DNA of 12,842 nucleotides. Origin: Fusobacterium sp. GTDB taxonomy: Bacteria > Fusobacteriota > Fusobacteriia > Fusobacteriales > Fusobacteriaceae. The position numbers and the translations under genes were made by a program. The stretch is taken from contig DXWL01000045.1 in the NCBI GenBank assembly GCA_019416865.1, positions 1-12,842 of the forward strand, read 5' to 3'. Below the pieces are notes generated by a model that searched no databases, was not told the DNA's origin, and was given only the letters and a program-made list of their open reading frames with translations. Below are positions 6,747 to 12,842 of the stretch, one piece after another. Within the stretch, counting starts at the first letter, position 1, and each line of letters begins with the position of its first letter.

Positions 6747-7994
6747 TTGAAAAAAATATGGATATTAAATCATTATGCAACTGATATGTGCTTTGACAAA
6801 GGTGGAAGACATTATTGGTTTGCAAAAGAATTAATAAAAAATGGATACGAACCTATTATTATTTGTGCTTCTTTTGTCCATAAAGGAAAAGATAATTATA
6901 TAGAAGATAAAAAAGATTTTATTATTAAATATTCAGAAAATATTCCTTTTATTTTTATAAAGACGAAACCATATCAAGGAAATGGAAAAGCAAGAGTAAA
7001 AAATATGTTTGAATATTTTTATAGAGTTTTAAAGTCTTCTAATAAAATAAAAAAAGAATTTAGAAAACCAGATGTTATTATAGGATCTTCTGTTCATCCT
7101 TTAGCTTGTGTAGCAGGGATTATTTTAGGCAAAAAATATAAATGTAAAAAAATTTCAGAAATAAGAGATTTATGGCCTGAAACCTTATTAATGATGGGAT
7201 ATGTAAAAGAAAGTTCACTTCTATCTAAAATTTTATATTTCGGAGAAAAGATGATTTATAAATATTCTGATTCTATTATTTTTACTATGGAAGGTGGAAA
7301 ACAGTATATTATTGATAAAGGTTGGGATAAAGAAATTGATTTAAATAAAATTTATTATATTAATAATGGAATAGATTTAAATAAATGTAGAGAATTACAA
7401 AAACAATATTTTTATGATAAAGATCTAGAAAACGGTAAATTTAAAATAATTTATACAGGAACAATAGGAAAAGTTAATAATTTGAAAAGAATAATTGATA
7501 TTGCTGAACAGTTGAAAGAAAATAGTGAAATACAATTTTTAATTTATGGTGATGGAGAAGAAAGAAAAAAATTAGAAAAATACAGTAAAAATCAAAATTT
7601 AAAAAATATTATTTTTAAAGGAAAAGTAAATAAAGAGAAAATACCATATATTTTAACAAAAGCACACATTTTATTATTTAATAATCAAGATAGAAGTGAT
7701 AATAAATTTAATGTTATGAAATATGGTCTAAGTACTAATAAATTATTTGATTATTTAGCGGCAGGAAAATTAATATTACAAAATTTCGATACTTCCTATA
7801 ATCCAATAAAAAAATACGAATGTGGAGTAATTTTAGAAAAAGAAACTCCTTTGTGTGCAGCAAATAAAATTTTAAAATTAAAAAATTTATCAAGAGAAGA
7901 ATATCAAAAATATTCAATGAATTGTTTGAAAGCAGTAAAAGAATTTGACTTTAAAGAATTAACAAAAAAACTAATTAATGTAATTGAAAATTAA
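6747..7994 (+). CDS. Glycosyltransferase family 4 protein, WbuB-like
   Basis: A GT-B fold, retaining glycosyltransferase expected to add the second sugar to the lipid-linked primer at the cytoplasmic face of the membrane. The 415 residues begin with WILNHYATD (5-13) and GGRHYWFAKEL (19-29), the N-terminal acceptor-domain pattern of WbuB-type enzymes. SEIRDLWPE lies at 137-145, YTGTIGKVNN at 236-245 opens the donor-binding domain, YGDGEER is at 267-273, and NKLFDYLAAGK at 331-341 is the nucleotide-sugar binding end. Start choice is uncertain: TTG 6747 has the better-placed ribosome site, while GTG 6738 adds three residues. The gene overlaps or abuts the FemAB-like gene and ends 11 nt before the dehydrogenase start. 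It is extremely AT-rich (one 60-nt row, 7561-7620, has only 6 G/C), suggesting a variable strain-specific gene. WbuB relatives act on FucNAc, but sugar specificity cannot be read here. Confidence 0.88.
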   Translation: MKKIWILNHYATDMCFDKGGRHYWFAKELIKNGYEPIIICASFVHKGKDNYIEDKKDFIIKYSENIPFIFIKTKPYQGNGKARVKNMFEYFYRVLKSSNKIKKEFRKPDVIIGSSVHPLACVAGIILGKKYKCKKISEIRDLWPETLLMMGYVKESSLLSKILYFGEKMIYKYSDSIIFTMEGGKQYIIDKGWDKEIDLNKIYYINNGIDLNKCRELQKQYFYDKDLENGKFKIIYTGTIGKVNNLKRIIDIAEQLKENSEIQFLIYGDGEERKKLEKYSKNQNLKNIIFKGKVNKEKIPYILTKAHILLFNNQDRSDNKFNVMKYGLSTNKLFDYLAAGKLILQNFDTSYNPIKKYECGVILEKETPLCAANKILKLKNLSREEYQKYSMNCLKAVKEFDFKELTKKLINVIEN

Positions 7995-8005
7995 GGAGAG
8001 TATTT

Positions 8006-9319
8006 ATGTTACAAGATTTAATTAATGGAAAAGAAAAACTTGCTGTTGTTGGAATGGGGTATGTAGGTCTTCCTCTTGCAATAGCTTTTTCTGAAAAAGG
8101 TTTTAATGTTATTGGATTTGATATTAATCAAAGTAAAATTGAAAAATATCTTAATGGTGAGGATCCTACAAATGAAGTTGGAGATGAAAGAATTAAAAAT
8201 AGTAAAAATATAGAATTTACTTCTGATGAAACTAAATTAAAAGAAGCAAAATTCATTATAGTAGCAGTTCCTACTCCTGTACTTGAAAATAAAATGCCTA
8301 ATTTAAGACCTCTTGAAGGAGCTTCTACAGTTATAGGAAGAAATCTTTCAAAAGGAGCAATAGTTGTTTATGAATCAACTGTTTATCCTGGGGCAACAGA
8401 AGAAGTATGTCTTCCAATATTAGAAAAAGAATCAGGATTAAAATGTGGAATAGATTTTAAAATAGGATATTCTCCTGAAAGAATAAATCCAGCAGATAAA
8501 GTTAATACTCTTACTAAAATAATGAAAATAACTTCAGGAATGGATAAAGAATCAAGCGATATTATTGCAGGTGTTTACAGTCAAGTAATTACAGCAGGAA
8601 TTCACAGAGCTTCATCTATAAAAGTAGCAGAAGCAGCAAAAGTAATAGAAAACTCTCAAAGAGATATTAATATAGCTTTTGTTAATGAACTTTCTCTAAT
8701 ATTTGACAGAATAGGAATTGATACTCTTGAAGTTTTAGAAGCTGCAGGAACTAAATGGAACTTCTTACCATATAGACCTGGACTTGTTGGAGGACACTGT
8801 ATAGGTGTAGACCCATATTATCTTGCAAATAAAGCTTCAGAACTTGGATATCATGCTCAAGTAATTTTAGCAGGAAGAAGAATAAATGATAATATGGCAA
8901 AATTTGTTGCTGAAAAAACTATTAAGAAATTAATAAATGACAATATTAGAGTAAAAGGAGCAGATATTCTTGTAATGGGACTTACATTTAAAGAAAACTG
9001 TCCAGATTTAAGAAACTCTAAAGTTAATGACATAATAAAAGAATTAAGAGAATATGGGGCTAATGTTCATGTTATTGATTCAATGGCACCAAAAGAAGAA
9101 GCTCTTGAAGAGTATGGAATTATTTTAGAAGATGAAAGCTGTATAAAAAATATGGATGCTGTAGTAGTTGCAGTTGGACATAAAGAATATAGAGATATGA
9201 AACCAGCAGATTTAAGAAAATATTTTAACCCAGTGTATGCAAAACCATTATTAATAGATGTTAAATCTATTTTTAATAAAGCTGAAGCTGAAAAAGAATA
9301 TGACTATTGGAGATTATAA
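8006..9319 (+). CDS. UDP-N-acetylhexosamine 6-dehydrogenase (UDP-GlcNAc/GalNAc/ManNAc type; WbpA/WbpO/TviB role)
   Basis: An NAD-dependent, two-step oxidase that turns C6 of a UDP-HexNAc into a carboxylate, giving a UDP-HexNAc-uronic acid. The 437 residues show the complete three-domain family layout: an N-terminal Rossmann motif VVGMGYVGLPLA (14-25), VPTP at 88-91, YESTVYPGATEE at 122-133, GYSPERINPADK at 154-165, the central helix with KVAEAAKVIENSQRDIN at 206-222, the catalytic-cysteine motif GGHCIGVDPYYL with Cys265, and the C-terminal GLTFKENCPDLRNS at 325-338. The SPERINPAD form looks closer to WbpO/TviB than to P. aeruginosa WbpA (recalled, not searched). A strong site (AAGGAGAG, 7993-8000) precedes the ATG. 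With the next four genes, UDP-GlcNAc is the likeliest substrate, feeding a 2,3-diamino-uronic acid route; UDP-GalNAc or UDP-ManNAc remain possible. Confidence 0.92.
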   Translation: MLQDLINGKEKLAVVGMGYVGLPLAIAFSEKGFNVIGFDINQSKIEKYLNGEDPTNEVGDERIKNSKNIEFTSDETKLKEAKFIIVAVPTPVLENKMPNLRPLEGASTVIGRNLSKGAIVVYESTVYPGATEEVCLPILEKESGLKCGIDFKIGYSPERINPADKVNTLTKIMKITSGMDKESSDIIAGVYSQVITAGIHRASSIKVAEAAKVIENSQRDINIAFVNELSLIFDRIGIDTLEVLEAAGTKWNFLPYRPGLVGGHCIGVDPYYLANKASELGYHAQVILAGRRINDNMAKFVAEKTIKKLINDNIRVKGADILVMGLTFKENCPDLRNSKVNDIIKELREYGANVHVIDSMAPKEEALEEYGIILEDESCIKNMDAVVVAVGHKEYRDMKPADLRKYFNPVYAKPLLIDVKSIFNKAEAEKEYDYWRL

Positions 9320-9323
9320 GGAG
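9318..9323 (+). promoter_or_regulatory. Ribosome binding site fixing the WbpE-like start at 9331
   Basis: AAGGAG overlaps the dehydrogenase stop and lies 7 nt before ATG 9331. The in-frame TTG at 9307 precedes this site and would read through it, so the longer form is rejected. Confidence 0.7.
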
Positions 9324-9330
9324 AATTAAA

Positions 9331-10512
9331 ATGAATATTCCATTACTTAATTTAAAAAGACAATATAAATATTTAAAAAATGATGTGGAAAGAACAATTT
9401 CTGAAATACTTGAAAGCGGAGCATATATAAATGGTCCTTATACTAAGAAATTTGAAAAAAGATTATGTGAATATTTAAATGTAAAACATGCAATAGGTGT
9501 TGCAAATGGTACTGATGCTCTTGTAATAACATTAAAAGCTCTTGGAATAAAAGAAGGAGATGAAGTTATTACTACTCCATTTACTTTCTTTGCAACAGCA
9601 GAAGCAATTTCTGTGGTTGGTGCAAAACCAGTATTTGTTGATGTAAAAATAAATGACTTTAATATTGATCCTAAAAAAATAGAAGCAGCTATAACAGAAA
9701 GAACAAAAGCTATAATGCCAGTTCATATATTTGGAACTCCTGCTGATATGGATGATATAAATGAAATTGCTAAAAAACATAATCTTTATGTAATTGAGGA
9801 TGCTTGTCAAGCTATTGGAGCAGAGTATAAAGGAATAAAAGTTGGAGGAATTGGAGATATAGCTTGTTTCTCATTCTTCCCAACAAAGAATTTAGGAACT
9901 TATGGAGATGGAGGACTTATCACTACAAACAGTGATGAATTAGCTACGATTTGTAAAGCAATAAAAGCTCATGGAAGTGGAGAGAATGGAGAAAAAGCGT
10001 TTAATCTTCTAAATGATATTCATAAAGAAGTACAAGAAGATAAAAATGCAGATGATACAGTTTACAACCCTAAAAAATACTATAACTATTTAATAGGACA
10101 TAACTCAAGACTTGATGAACTTCATGCTGGAATATTAAATATTAAATTAGATTATTTAGATGAATGGAATAATAAAAGAATAATAAATGCAGAATATTTT
10201 GATAGTAATTTAAAAGATTCTGAATTTAGATTAATGGATTTAGACACAAGAAACAAAAATGTTTACCATATGTATATCCTTCAAAGTGAAAACAGAGAAG
10301 AAATAACTAAAAAACTTTCAGAAAATGGAATAGGATATGGAGTTTATTATCCAGTACCTCTTCATTTACAAAAAGTTTATACAGAATTAGGTTATAAAGA
10401 AGGAGATTTACCAAATGCAGAATATCTTTCAAAAAGAACCTTTGCAATACCAGTAGATCCAGAATTAACAGAAGAAGAGAAAGAGTATATATTAAATATT
10501 TTAAAAAAGTAG
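9331..10512 (+). CDS. wbpE: WbpE-like UDP-3-keto-sugar C3 aminotransferase (DegT/DnrJ/EryC1 family, PLP)
   Basis: A PLP enzyme expected to aminate C3 of UDP-3-keto-GlcNAcA, using glutamate and working with the WbpB-like oxidase, to give UDP-GlcNAc(3NH2)A. The 393 residues contain IPLLNLKRQY at 3-12, ESGAYINGPY at 28-37, NGTDALVITLKALG at 59-72, EDACQAIGAEYKG at 156-168 (Asp157 contacts PLP), FFPTKNLGTYGDGG at 182-195 with Schiff-base Lys186, and GHNSRLDELHAGIL at 256-269; YYPVPLHLQ at 339-347 is also typical of WbpE. It is about 35 residues longer than WbpE (about 359) mainly because of an acidic insertion around 217-252. It is only distantly similar to the PglE-like aminotransferase upstream, so the two are not a recent duplication and should serve different sugars. 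It sits between the dehydrogenase and the 2-epimerase, which supports the C3 role over other DegT activities. Confidence 0.87.
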   Translation: MNIPLLNLKRQYKYLKNDVERTISEILESGAYINGPYTKKFEKRLCEYLNVKHAIGVANGTDALVITLKALGIKEGDEVITTPFTFFATAEAISVVGAKPVFVDVKINDFNIDPKKIEAAITERTKAIMPVHIFGTPADMDDINEIAKKHNLYVIEDACQAIGAEYKGIKVGGIGDIACFSFFPTKNLGTYGDGGLITTNSDELATICKAIKAHGSGENGEKAFNLLNDIHKEVQEDKNADDTVYNPKKYYNYLIGHNSRLDELHAGILNIKLDYLDEWNNKRIINAEYFDSNLKDSEFRLMDLDTRNKNVYHMYILQSENREEITKKLSENGIGYGVYYPVPLHLQKVYTELGYKEGDLPNAEYLSKRTFAIPVDPELTEEEKEYILNILKK

Positions 10513-10522
10513 GAGTTTTTTT

Positions 10523-11587
10523 ATGAAAATAATAACTATCGTTGGAGCAAGACCACAATTTATAAAAGCAGCTCCTTTTTCTAGAGAAATAAGAAAATAT
10601 GCAGAGGAAATTATTATTCATACAGGTCAGCATTATGATAAAAATATGTCTGATATTTTTTTTGAAGAGTTACATATTCCAAGACCGAAGTATAACTTGG
10701 CAATAGGTTCAGGAAACCATGGAAAACAGACAGGAGAAATGCTTGAAAAGATAGAAGAAGTCTTATTAAATGAAAAACCAGATGCTGTTTTAGTTTATGG
10801 AGATACTAATTCAACTCTTGCAGGAGCTTTGGCAGCTAGTAAATTGTTAATTCCAGTAATTCATATAGAAGCAGGTTTAAGAAGCTTTAATAAAGCTATG
10901 CCAGAGGAACAAAACAGAATTTTAACAGATCATATTTCTGAACTATTATTCTGTCCTACAGAAACTGCAGTCAATAATTTAGAAAAAGAGAGTATAAAAA
11001 ATAAAGTATTTAATGTAGGAGATATTATATATGATGCTGTTTTATATAATATAAAATTAGCTGAAGAAAAATCTAATATTTTACAAACATTAAACTTAAA
11101 AGGAAAAGAATATATTTTAGCAACAATACATAGAGCTGAAAATACTAATTCTTATGAAAGAATGAAAAATATAGTTGAAGCTTTTAATAAAGCAAATAAG
11201 GAAATAGTTCTTCCGTTACACCCAAGAACAATAGGATTTTTGAAGAAATATGATTTAAGTTTTTCTGAAAAAATAAAAGTAATAGAACCAGTAGGATATT
11301 TAGATATGCTTTTATTAGAAAAAAATGCTTCTAAAATTTTAACTGATAGTGGTGGAGTACAGAAAGAAGCCTATTTTTTAGATGTTCCATGTATTACAAT
11401 GAGAGATGAAACAGAATGGATAGAAACTGTAAATTATGGATGGAATATCTTAGTAGGTGCTGATTATAATAAAATTTTATCAGCGTTAGAAAATGAGTTT
11501 GTAAAAAAAGAAAAACCACTATGTTTTGGTGATGGAAATACAAGTAAAAAGATTTCAGAAATTATAATGGAGAAATTAAATGGTTAA
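10523..11587 (+). CDS. wbpI: WbpI/WecB-type non-hydrolysing UDP-sugar 2-epimerase
   Basis: A cytoplasmic GT-B-fold epimerase. In the WbpI branch it inverts C2 of UDP-GlcNAc(3NAc)A to give UDP-ManNAc(3NAc)A; in the WecB branch it makes UDP-ManNAc. The 354 residues match both. Visible motifs are GARPQFIKAAP at 8-18, HTGQHYD at 33-39, VYGDTNSTLAGALAASK at 91-107 (Asp95), HIEAGLRSF at 114-122 (Glu117), MPEEQNRILTD at 126-136 (catalytic acidic region), TIHRAEN at 201-207 (His203), LPLHPRT at 230-236 (His233) and LTDSGGVQKEA at 273-283. Phrases such as FIKAAPFSREI, FFEELHIPRP and TEWIETV resemble Pseudomonas WbpI as I recall it, and together with the neighbouring C3 aminotransferase they favour the WbpI substrate. 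AGGAG (10511-10515) lies 7 nt before the ATG. The end overlaps the next gene by 8 nt. Confidence 0.88.
   Translation: MKIITIVGARPQFIKAAPFSREIRKYAEEIIIHTGQHYDKNMSDIFFEELHIPRPKYNLAIGSGNHGKQTGEMLEKIEEVLLNEKPDAVLVYGDTNSTLAGALAASKLLIPVIHIEAGLRSFNKAMPEEQNRILTDHISELLFCPTETAVNNLEKESIKNKVFNVGDIIYDAVLYNIKLAEEKSNILQTLNLKGKEYILATIHRAENTNSYERMKNIVEAFNKANKEIVLPLHPRTIGFLKKYDLSFSEKIKVIEPVGYLDMLLLEKNASKILTDSGGVQKEAYFLDVPCITMRDETEWIETVNYGWNILVGADYNKILSALENEFVKKEKPLCFGDGNTSKKISEIIMEKLNG
11569..11572 (+). promoter_or_regulatory. Ribosome binding site fixing the acyltransferase start at 11580
   Basis: GGAG lies 7 nt before ATG 11580 and 16 nt before the alternative in-frame ATG at 11589. The first ATG, which overlaps the end of the epimerase gene, is therefore preferred. 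Confidence 0.55.
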
Positions 11588-12485
11588 TATGGAATTACAA
11601 AAGATAACATATTTAAGTGAGAGTGTCAAAATAAATAATATTTTTGATACTCTTGCTCCATTATCGGAAAATCATCCTAATAGAAAAGTATTATCTTTTA
11701 TAAATAATCCTAAATTTTTAGATATTCTTTATTCTAATAAAGATATTTCATGTCTTATTTGCACAGAAGAAATTTATGAAATACTAAAAGAGGAGTATTT
11801 AAAAAATAATAAAATTGGGATAATAATTTCTGAAAATCCCAAAGATACATTTTTTAAAATTCAAAACTATTTAGTTAAAGAAACAGAATTTTATTTCAAA
11901 AATTTTTCTAATATTATCTCAGATAAAGCTAAAATACATCCAACAGCAGTAATAGAAGATAAAAATATAATTATTGAAGATGGTGTTGAAATAGGAGCTA
12001 ATGCAATCATTCATTCAAATACAATTATAAAGAAAAATTGTAAAATTGGAGCTAATTGCATTATAGGTGGAGAAAGCTTTAGTTTCAATGATTTTAATAA
12101 AATTTATGCAGGTGGAAGAGTTATTTTAGAAGGAAATGTAGAATTATTAGGAAATAACTCCATTGAAAGAGGAATATACAGAGATACAGTTATAAAAAAA
12201 AATACTAAAATTTCTTATGGAAGTGTCGTAGAGCATGATGTTGAAATAGGAAAAAACACTTTAATATGTGCCAATGTAACAATCACAGGAAGAGTTAAAG
12301 CAGGAGATAATTGCTATTTTGGTCCTGGAAGTGTAATTCGTAATGGCTTGGAAATTGAAAATAATGGAAGAGCTAATATGGGTGCAGTTGTTACTAAAAA
12401 TATTAAAGAAAACGAACATGTTAGTGGAAATTTTGCAGTAGAACATAAAAAATATCTTGAATTTATTAAAAAAATAGGTGATTAG
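11580..12485 (+). CDS. LpxD-like left-handed beta-helix N-acyltransferase (position of WbpD/WlbB)
   Basis: A hexapeptide-repeat acyltransferase, expected to work as a trimer in the cytoplasm and acylate the 3-amino group of the UDP-diamino-uronic acid made here. The 301 residues show an N-terminal alpha/beta domain (about 1-110, with VLSFINNPKFLDIL at 37-50 and a SCLICTEE stretch at 57-64) like the uridine-binding domain of LpxD. A long run of isoleucine-rich hexapeptide repeats follows (about 116-275), including IGGESFSF at 162-169, SIERGIYRDTVI at 194-205 and VVEHDVEIGKNT at 216-227. His219 lines up by eye with LpxD catalytic His239, but the second LpxD histidine (His276) appears to be Gly256. 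A short helix ends the protein. WbpD and WlbB are only about 190 residues and lack the N-terminal domain. Acetyl versus longer or aminoacyl donor is not known. It overlaps the epimerase by 8 nt and lies 2 nt before the WbpB-like gene. Confidence 0.82.
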   Translation: MVNMELQKITYLSESVKINNIFDTLAPLSENHPNRKVLSFINNPKFLDILYSNKDISCLICTEEIYEILKEEYLKNNKIGIIISENPKDTFFKIQNYLVKETEFYFKNFSNIISDKAKIHPTAVIEDKNIIIEDGVEIGANAIIHSNTIIKKNCKIGANCIIGGESFSFNDFNKIYAGGRVILEGNVELLGNNSIERGIYRDTVIKKNTKISYGSVVEHDVEIGKNTLICANVTITGRVKAGDNCYFGPGSVIRNGLEIENNGRANMGAVVTKNIKENEHVSGNFAVEHKKYLEFIKKIGD

Positions 12486-12487
12486 AA

Positions 12488-12842
12488 ATGTATAAATTTG
12501 CGATAATTGGTTGTGGAAGAATATCTCATAAAATAGCAGAGGGACTTGTAGGAAATAAAGATAAAGCTGTTCTTGTAGCTCTTTCTGATATTATAGCAGG
12601 TAAAATGGATTCTACAGAAAAAACATATAATGAAAAATCAGGTTTAAATTTATCAGTTAATAAATATACTAACTATAAAGAAATGATACAAAAAGAAAAT
12701 ATTGATGTAGCTATAATTTCTACAGAAAGCGGTTATCATGAAGAGATAGGATTATATTGCTTAGAAAATAATATAAATGTAATTATAGAAAAACCTCTTG
12801 CAATGTCAATAGAGGGAGCTCAAAGATTAGTTGATAAAGCTA
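12488..12842 (+). CDS. wbpB: WbpB/WlbA-like Gfo/Idh/MocA-family oxidoreductase (partial, cut by window end)
   Basis: The first 118 codons are visible and the frame is open to the window edge. The protein begins with MYKFAIIGCGRISHKIA, a Rossmann NAD-binding motif (GCGRIS at 8-13). It continues with YTNYKEMI near 61-68, AIISTESGYH near 76-85, and IIEKPLAMS near 99-107, whose EKP is the family's conserved cofactor-site motif. In the Wbp/Wlb pathway this enzyme oxidises C3 of UDP-GlcNAcA to the 3-keto sugar for the aminotransferase, recycling NADH with 2-oxoglutarate. AGGTGA at 12476-12481 lies 6 nt before the ATG, and the gene starts 2 nt after the acyltransferase stop. Family is secure; the specific role rests on the four preceding genes. 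Length and C-terminal catalytic residues cannot be judged. Confidence 0.8.
   Translation, partial: MYKFAIIGCGRISHKIAEGLVGNKDKAVLVALSDIIAGKMDSTEKTYNEKSGLNLSVNKYTNYKEMIQKENIDVAIISTESGYHEEIGLYCLENNINVIIEKPLAMSIEGAQRLVDKA

Larger units (their letters stand above)
1713..12842 (+). other. Surface polysaccharide (O-antigen/capsule) biosynthesis operon, open at the right end
   Basis: Nine plus-strand genes follow one another with gaps of 28, 2, 11, 11, 10 and 2 nt, or with overlaps of 1 and 8 nt or direct abutment, and without any terminator-like stem-loop. This indicates one transcript from the promoter at 1641-1668. The content is an initiation module (4,6-dehydratase, C4 aminotransferase, phosphoglycosyl transferase), two variable transferases and a 2,3-diamino-uronic acid module. 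No Wzx, Wzy or ABC exporter is inside the window, so the locus must extend to the right or be completed elsewhere. Confidence 0.85.

Noticed and set aside
9307..9330. TTG at 9307 as the start of the WbpE-like gene
   Set aside because: The reading would run through the AAGGAG ribosome site; ATG 9331 gives the standard N-terminus.
3886..10512. The two DegT-family aminotransferases as a recent duplication
   Set aside because: Beyond family motifs they differ in length, insertions and surroundings of the PLP lysine (NGNKIIT versus FPTKNLG), so they are separate lineages with different substrates.
11580..12485. Annotation of the beta-helix gene as the lipid A enzyme LpxD
   Set aside because: It sits inside a polysaccharide operon rather than beside lpxA/fabZ, is shorter than LpxD at the C-terminus, and appears to lack the second active-site histidine.

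Overview
The window is very AT-rich. Arg is mostly AGA, Ile is often ATA, and spacing between genes is tight. Together with genes for a Gram-negative-type surface glycan (PglC-type initiation, Wbp-type diamino-uronic acid synthesis, an LpxD-fold acyltransferase), this suggests a Fusobacterium/Cetobacterium-like bacterium. That is inferred from style and gene content only; a clostridial host is not excluded. No rRNA, tRNA, CRISPR array, insertion sequence or phage gene is visible.

Layout. Positions 63-1436 (minus strand) encode a sodium:alanine/glycine symporter of the AGCS family, apparently unrelated to the rest. A 276-bp divergent intergenic region follows (1437-1712), holding a good promoter for the rightward genes with an 11-bp perfect inverted repeat straddling its -10 box. 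From 1713 to the right edge all genes are on the plus strand with gaps of 28 bp or less, or short overlaps, and no terminator, so this reads as one polysaccharide (O-antigen or capsule) operon that continues beyond the window.

Operon module 1 (1713-5768): a membrane-bound UDP-GlcNAc 4,6-dehydratase (PglF/WbpM family), a PglE-type C4 aminotransferase and a PglC-type monotopic phosphoglycosyl transferase. Together they should make a UDP-2-acetamido-4-amino-2,4,6-trideoxyhexose and load the sugar phosphate onto undecaprenyl phosphate. The expected PglD N-acetyltransferase is not present.

Module 2 (5768-7994): a FemAB/GNAT-fold transferase and a WbuB-like GT4 glycosyltransferase. Both are markedly more AT-rich than their neighbours and have non-ATG starts, as expected of a variable, strain-specific part of a surface-glycan locus.

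Module 3 (8006 to the edge): UDP-HexNAc 6-dehydrogenase, WbpE-like C3 aminotransferase, WbpI-like 2-epimerase, an LpxD-like left-handed beta-helix acyltransferase, and the start of a WbpB-like Gfo/Idh oxidoreductase. This set matches the route UDP-GlcNAc to UDP-GlcNAcA to the 3-amino sugar, then the 3-N-acyl sugar and UDP-ManNAc3NAcA, as known in Pseudomonas aeruginosa (Wbp) and Bordetella (Wlb). Here, however, the small WbpD acetyltransferase is replaced by a larger LpxD-type enzyme. Flippase, polymerase and further glycosyltransferases are not seen and presumably lie downstream.

The most interesting leads are the two acyl/aminoacyl-transfer candidates (FemAB-like and LpxD-like) placed where standard small acetyltransferases are expected, a PglC-like enzyme lacking the Ser-Pro helix break, and the operator-like dyad on the operon promoter.
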